From NCBI RefSeq assembly GCF_001720585.1, contig NZ_MABH01000068.1, positions 1-38,460 on the forward strand: a DNA stretch of 38,460 nt. Direction: 5' to 3'. This document shows, piece by piece, positions 34,369-38,460 of the stretch; within the stretch, counting starts at the first letter, position 1, and every line of letters begins with the position of its first letter. The stretch is from Cereibacter johrii. GTDB taxonomy: Bacteria > Pseudomonadota > Alphaproteobacteria > Rhodobacterales > Rhodobacteraceae. The notes below the pieces were generated by a model. That model had not been told where the DNA came from. It made no database searches and saw nothing but the letters and a program-made list of their open reading frames with translations. The position numbers were made by a program, and so were the translations under genes.

Positions 34369-34624
34369 CGGGCTGCCCAAGGGCGCCACGGGGGCGGCGC
34401 TGATGTGCTACGCCAGCGGCGTGGACGAGGCCGAAGCCGTGCGCGAGACCGTGGCCCTGCTCAAGACCGCGGACATGGCACCGCTCGACGTCTCGGGATA
34501 CGGCACGCTCGAGGAGCGTCTGGCCAATGGCGACGAGATCGACGCCGAGGAGCGCGCGCTGATGCAGCGGGCGCTGGCCGAGAATTCGGTCGTCGTGGCC
34601 CAGGTGACTCCGTTCTACGACTGA
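34292..34624 (+). CDS. Conserved-looking 110-residue protein of unknown function
   Basis: I do not recognise this 110-residue acidic, soluble protein. It starts with a short basic tail (MTEEKKPKRPQQ) and then has a beta-strand and helix pattern: VFTLVIEVGRCAGDGLPKGATGAALMCYASG, DEAEAVRETVALLKTADMAPLDVSGYGTLEERLANG and VVVAQVTPFYD at the end. No signal peptide or membrane segment is evident. AAGGAGG lies 8 nt ahead of ATG 34292, strong support for a real gene. It overlaps the end of the DUF421 gene by 77 nt in a different frame and is followed 51 nt later by dapE. Confidence 0.8.
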   Translation: MTEEKKPKRPQQVFTLVIEVGRCAGDGLPKGATGAALMCYASGVDEAEAVRETVALLKTADMAPLDVSGYGTLEERLANGDEIDAEERALMQRALAENSVVVAQVTPFYD

Positions 34625-34675
34625 GCCCGCCCTTCGCGCGCGCGCCTTCCGCACCATCCTACTCCGGAGACCCCC

Positions 34676-35818
34676 ATGCCCATCGATCCCGTCGCGCTGA
34701 CCGCCGATCTTGTCCGCTGCCCATCGGTCACGCCCGAGGAGGGCGGCGCGCTCGACCTGATCGAGCGGATCCTGAGCGGGGCGGGCTTCGACTGCACCCG
34801 CGTGGACCGGAACGGGGTGCCGAACCTCTTCGCCCGCTGGGGCCGGAAGGGCGCGAACCGGACCTTCGGCTTCAACGGCCATACCGATGTGGTGCCGGTG
34901 GGCGATGCCGCCGCCTGGACCCGCGATCCGTTCGGCGGCGAGATCGCCGACGGCTGGCTCTGGGGTCGGGGGGCCACCGATATGAAGTCGGGCGTCGCGG
35001 CCTTCGTGGCGGCGGCGGTCGATTTCGTGCAGGAGACCCCGCCCGACGGGGCGGTGGTCCTGACCATCACCGGCGACGAGGAGGGCGACGCGGCGGACGG
35101 CACGGTCGCGCTTCTCGACTGGATGGCGGCCCAGGGCGAGGCCATGTCGGTCTGTCTCGTCGGCGAGCCCACCTGCCCCGAGCGGCTGGGCGAGATGATG
35201 AAGATCGGCCGCCGCGGCTCGATGACGGCCTTTTTCACCGCCCGCGGCGTTCAGGGCCATTCGGCCTATCCGCATCGGGCGAAGAACCCGGTCGCCGCGC
35301 TGGCGCGGCTGATCGATCGGCTCTCCTCGCATGATCTCGACCAGGGCACCGAGCATTTCGATGCCTCGACGCTGGCCGTGACCACCTTCGACACCGGCAA
35401 CCCGGCCACCAACGTGATCCCGGCCCTCTGCCGCGCGACGGTGAACATCCGTTTCAACGATGCCCACAGCGGCGCGAGCCTGACCCGCTGGCTGGAGGAG
35501 GAGGCCGCCCGCGTCACGGCCGAGACCGGCGTCGAGATCGCGCTCAGTGCCAAGATCTCGGGCGAGAGCTTCCTCACGCCGCCGGGCGAGCTTTCCGAAC
35601 TGGTGGCCCGCGCGGTCGAGGCCGAGACCGGCCTGCGGCCCGAGCCGTCGACCTCGGGCGGCACATCGGACGCGCGCTTCGTGCGCGCCCACTGCCCGGT
35701 GGTGGAATTCGGCCTCGTCGGCAAGACCATGCATCAGGTGGACGAGCGGGTCGAGGTCGCGCAGATCGAACCGCTGAAGGCCATCTACCGCCGCATCCTG
35801 AAAGACTATTTCGCATGA
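34676..35818 (+). CDS. dapE: Succinyl-diaminopimelate desuccinylase DapE
   Basis: DapE (380 residues) is a dinuclear zinc M20 hydrolase that releases succinate from N-succinyl-LL-2,6-diaminopimelate, supplying meso-DAP for peptidoglycan and lysine. Zinc and catalytic motifs: [12 protein letters not shown] (H69, D71), [14 protein letters not shown] (D102), [12 protein letters not shown] (E135/E136), and near the end [23 protein letters not shown] with the last histidine in [12 protein letters not shown]. The lid domain has [16 protein letters not shown]. Full length. ATG 34676 has GGAGA 5 nt upstream. The next gene overlaps its stop by 4 nt. Confidence 0.97.
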   Translation: MPIDPVALTADLVRCPSVTPEEGGALDLIERILSGAGFDCTRVDRNGVPNLFARWGRKGANRTFGFNGHTDVVPVGDAAAWTRDPFGGEIADGWLWGRGATDMKSGVAAFVAAAVDFVQETPPDGAVVLTITGDEEGDAADGTVALLDWMAAQGEAMSVCLVGEPTCPERLGEMMKIGRRGSMTAFFTARGVQGHSAYPHRAKNPVAALARLIDRLSSHDLDQGTEHFDASTLAVTTFDTGNPATNVIPALCRATVNIRFNDAHSGASLTRWLEEEAARVTAETGVEIALSAKISGESFLTPPGELSELVARAVEAETGLRPEPSTSGGTSDARFVRAHCPVVEFGLVGKTMHQVDERVEVAQIEPLKAIYRRILKDYFA

Positions 35819-36231
35819 AGATCGAACGGACCGCCGACATCGAGGCCTGCCGGGCGCTGCGGCGCACCGTCTTCATCGAGGAGCAGGGCGTCTCCGAGGC
35901 CGAGGAGATCGACGATCTCGACGGCGAGGCGATCCATCTGCTGGCGACCGACGCGGGCCGTCCGGTAGGCACGGCGCGGCTCCTCGTCCGGGGCGAGACC
36001 GGCAAGATCGGCCGGGTCTGCGTGCTGGCCGATTGCCGGGGCACGGGCGTCGGCGCCGCCCTCATCCGGGCCGCGGTGGCCGAGCTTCGGGGCGAGCCGG
36101 GCCTCCGCCAGCTGAAGCTCGGCTCGCAAAGCCATGCCACCGGCTTCTACGAGAAGCTGGGCTTCCGGCAGGTGGGCGAGGAATATCTCGATGCGGGCAT
36201 TCCTCATCGCGACATGGTGCTGGACCTCTGA
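35815..36231 (+). CDS. GNAT-family N-acetyltransferase
   Basis: A 138-residue GNAT acetyltransferase. It begins [39 protein letters not shown], the N-terminal motif of the ElaA/YjcF-like subgroup (R-x-x-V-F-I-x-E-Q-x-V-x-x-x-x-E-x-D). It then has [35 protein letters not shown], the acetyl-CoA motif A with R-G-x-G-x-G/A, and a final block, [37 protein letters not shown], which is typical. The substrate is unknown. Its ATG overlaps the dapE stop (ATGA), so it is translationally coupled to dapE. Confidence 0.9.
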   Translation: MKIERTADIEACRALRRTVFIEEQGVSEAEEIDDLDGEAIHLLATDAGRPVGTARLLVRGETGKIGRVCVLADCRGTGVGAALIRAAVAELRGEPGLRQLKLGSQSHATGFYEKLGFRQVGEEYLDAGIPHRDMVLDL

Positions 36232-36276
36232 GGCTTTGCGGATGACGGCTCCCGCGGCGCGTGATAGGCGAAAGCG

Positions 36277-38460
36277 ATGGACCAGCTCCCTTCGAAAGCC
36301 CAGATCCTCGACTGGATCGCCCAGAATCCCTCCCTCTCCGCAAAGCGCGACATCGTGCGCGCCTTCGGCATCAAGGGGAGTGCCGCTCGCATCGAACTGA
36401 GGCGCCTCCTGCGCGAGATGGAGGCCGAGGGCGCCTTGGAGAAACGCAAGCGCACCTTCGCGCCGCAGGGCGCCCTGCCGCCGGTGTCGGTGCTCGAGAT
36501 CGTGGGGCCGGATGCGCAGGGCGACCTCTTCGCGCGTCCGCTGGAATGGGCGGGCGAGGGCGAGCCGCCGCGCATCCTCTTCGTGGCCAAGAGGGGCGAT
36601 CCGGCGCTGGCCCAGGGCGAGCGCATCCTCGCGCGGCTGACCGAGGTCGAGGGCGAGGCGGAGGGCCACAGCTTCGAGGCGCGCCTGATCCGGCGGCTCG
36701 GCGGGTCGAAGCCGAAGATCCTCGGCATCTTCCGCGCCAGCGACGACGGCGGGCGGATCCTGCCCATCGACAAGGGCGAGGACAAGGAATGGCGCGTGGC
36801 CCGCGACGGGGCGGCCGGAGCGCGCGACGGCGAACTGGTCGAGGCCGAGCAGACCGGGCCGCGGCGCCTCGGGCTGCCGCTCGCGCGGATCACCGCGCGG
36901 CTGGGCGATCCGGCAGGCCCGCGCGCCGTGTCGCTGATCGCGATCCACCAGCATGGCATTCCCGACAGCTTCCCGGACGCGGTGCTGGCCGAAGCCGAGG
37001 CGGCGGGCCCTGCGCCCATGGCCGAGCGCGAGGATCTGCGGCATCTGCCCTTCGTCACCATCGACCCGGTCGATGCGCGCGACCGCGACGATGCGGTGCT
37101 GGCCGAGCCCGATCCCGATCCGCAGAATCCGGGCGGCCACATCCTCTGGGTGGCCATTGCCGATGTGGCCCATTATGTGCGCCCCGGCTCGGCGCTCGAC
37201 CGCGAGGCGCGGCGGCGCGGCAACTCCACCTATTTCCCGGACCGCGTGGTGCCGATGCTGCCCGATGCTTTGTCGGGCGATCTCTGCTCGCTGCATCAGG
37301 AGGTGGACCGGCCCTGCATGGCGGTGCGGATGCGGCTGTCCGCGCAGGGCGAAAAACTTTCCCACCGCTTCACGCGCGGCATGATGCGCTCGCGCGCGAG
37401 CCTGAACTATGCGCAGGTGCAGAAGGCGCAGGACGGCCAGCCGGACGAGGCGACGGCGCCGCTGCTCGAGACGATCATCCGCCCGCTCTACGAGGCCTAC
37501 GGGGCGCTCAAGCACGCCCGCGCCCTGCGCCAGCCGCTCGAGCTCGACCTGCCCGAGCGCAGGATCGAACTCTCCGACGAGGGGCGCGTCCTGTCGGTGG
37601 CCTTCCGCGACCGGTTCGATGCCCACCGGCTGATCGAGGAATTCATGGTGCTGGCCAATGTGGCTGCCGCCGAAGAGCTCGTGCGCCTGCGCCGGCCGCT
37701 GCTCTTCCGCGTCCATGAGGAGCCGTCGGCGGACAAGCTCGAGGCGCTGCGCGAGGTGGCCGAGGCCTCGGGCTTCACGCTGGCCAAGGGGCAGGTGCTG
37801 AAGACCGCGCATCTGAACCGGCTGCTGGCGCAGGCCGAAGGCACCGAGTTCGACGAGCTGATGAACATCACCACGCTGCGCTCGATGACCCAGGCCTATT
37901 ACCATCCCGAGAACTTCGGCCATTTCGGGCTGGCCCTGCGGAGCTATGCCCATTTCACCTCGCCGATCCGGCGCTACTCCGACCTGATCGTGCATCGGGC
38001 GCTGATCCTGGGGCATGGCTGGGGCGACGACGGGCTTTCGGCGCAGGACATCGAGATGCTCGAGGAGACGGCGAAGCAGATTTCCGATACCGAGCGGCGC
38101 AGCATGGCGGCCGAGCGCGACACGACCGACCGCTATCTCGCCTCCTGGCTGTCGGACCGGGTGGGGGCGGAATTCACCGGCCGGATCTCGGGCGTGCAGC
38201 GGTTCGGACTGTTCGTGAAGCTGGACGAGAGCGGGGCCGACGGGCTGATCCCGATCCGCTCGGTGGGCCGGGAATTCTTCCACTTCGATCCGGAAAGCCA
38301 GACGCTGATGGGGTCGGACACCGGCCTCGTGCTGGGCATCGGCCAGCGGGTGACGGTGCGGCTGGCCGAGGCGGTGCCGCTGACCGGCGGCCTCATGCTG
38401 GAGCTGTTGACGGTCGAGGACCGCGGGCTGCCCGCGCCGAAGCGCCGCCGGGGCCGGTCC
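36277..38460 (+). CDS. rnr: Ribonuclease R, incomplete at the window end
   Basis: The first 728 codons of RNase R, a processive 3'-5' exoribonuclease that degrades structured RNA and takes part in rRNA quality control; the stop is beyond the window. The N-terminus has a winged-helix-like segment (SKAQILDWIAQNPSLSAKRDIVRAFGIKG), followed by cold-shock domains. The RNB catalytic domain carries TIDPVDARDRDDAV with D263, D269, D271 and D272, VAIADVAHYVRPGSALDREA, and SYAHFTSPIRRYSDLIVHR. The S1 domain begins near residue 625 (GAEFTGRISGVQRFGLFVKL), and a basic tail (PAPKRRRGRS) starts at the edge. The frame is open throughout. GGCGAAAG precedes ATG 36277. Confidence 0.96.
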   Translation, partial: MDQLPSKAQILDWIAQNPSLSAKRDIVRAFGIKGSAARIELRRLLREMEAEGALEKRKRTFAPQGALPPVSVLEIVGPDAQGDLFARPLEWAGEGEPPRILFVAKRGDPALAQGERILARLTEVEGEAEGHSFEARLIRRLGGSKPKILGIFRASDDGGRILPIDKGEDKEWRVARDGAAGARDGELVEAEQTGPRRLGLPLARITARLGDPAGPRAVSLIAIHQHGIPDSFPDAVLAEAEAAGPAPMAEREDLRHLPFVTIDPVDARDRDDAVLAEPDPDPQNPGGHILWVAIADVAHYVRPGSALDREARRRGNSTYFPDRVVPMLPDALSGDLCSLHQEVDRPCMAVRMRLSAQGEKLSHRFTRGMMRSRASLNYAQVQKAQDGQPDEATAPLLETIIRPLYEAYGALKHARALRQPLELDLPERRIELSDEGRVLSVAFRDRFDAHRLIEEFMVLANVAAAEELVRLRRPLLFRVHEEPSADKLEALREVAEASGFTLAKGQVLKTAHLNRLLAQAEGTEFDELMNITTLRSMTQAYYHPENFGHFGLALRSYAHFTSPIRRYSDLIVHRALILGHGWGDDGLSAQDIEMLEETAKQISDTERRSMAAERDTTDRYLASWLSDRVGAEFTGRISGVQRFGLFVKLDESGADGLIPIRSVGREFFHFDPESQTLMGSDTGLVLGIGQRVTVRLAEAVPLTGGLMLELLTVEDRGLPAPKRRRGRS

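Noticed and set aside
35806-38283. An 825-codon open frame antisense to the acetyltransferase gene and rnr
   Set aside because: It has the same biased low-information composition, covers two real genes on the other strand, and has no ribosome-binding site.

Overview
The window is about 38 kb of GC-rich, densely packed bacterial chromosome. Codon use, the alphaproteobacterial gene orders (rimP-nusA-ylxR-infB, kdsD-lptC-lptA-lptB-hpf-ptsN, petP-petR, xseB-ispA-dxs) and the protein sequences all point to a Rhodobacterales member. From memory it most resembles Cereibacter (Rhodobacter) sphaeroides chromosome I; that attribution is unverified. I see no phage, insertion sequence, integron, CRISPR array or other sign of recent transfer. 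Nearly everything is housekeeping, and the interest lies in regulatory DNA, gene order and a few unknown small or atypical proteins.

Layout. 1-3.5 kb (minus strand): the transcription/translation operon rimP-nusA-ylxR-infB (infB cut by the window edge), with an intrinsic-terminator-like hairpin in its leader. 3.6-6.6 kb (plus): cysQ, a CMP-Kdo synthetase gene (kdsB), then galU. 6.9-11.8 kb (minus): a probable single transcription unit tRNA-Leu(CAG)-rnd-kdsD-lptC-lptA-lptB, followed by hpf and ptsN, joining tRNA trimming, Kdo supply, LPS export, ribosome hibernation and the nitrogen PTS. 11.9-22.9 kb (plus): an NDUFA9-like protein, uppP, an unusual glutamate synthase cluster gltD - exported unknown - GFA-family protein - gltB, then mtgA and a glutathione transferase. 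22.9-24.8 kb (plus): queG, a DUF1294 membrane protein and a 56-codon gene with a very strong ribosome-binding site. 24.8-25.6 kb (minus): ilvE, divergent from petP-petR (plus). 27.1-31.7 kb (plus): histone-deacetylase-like hydrolase, xseB, ispA, dxs and a DUF2794 gene. A LOG-family protein lies on minus at 31.7-32.5 kb. 32.6-38.5 kb (plus): dapD, a YetF/DUF421 membrane protein with an added zinc ribbon, an unknown 110-residue protein, dapE, an acetyltransferase and rnr (cut by the window edge).

Functional themes: envelope biogenesis (kdsB, kdsD, lptCAB, uppP, mtgA, galU), isoprenoid precursors (ispA, dxs), glutamate, branched-chain amino acid and lysine synthesis (gltBD, ilvE, dapD, dapE), and RNA metabolism (nusA, rnd, rnr, queG, rimP, infB, hpf). 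The most notable non-coding signal is a 21-bp palindrome type, GTCA-N7-TGAC in a shared context, present twice upstream of gltD and once between ilvE and petP, together with a tandem GCATAAA/TTGCGCAA repeat in the ilvE leader. These suggest shared control of amino-nitrogen genes.
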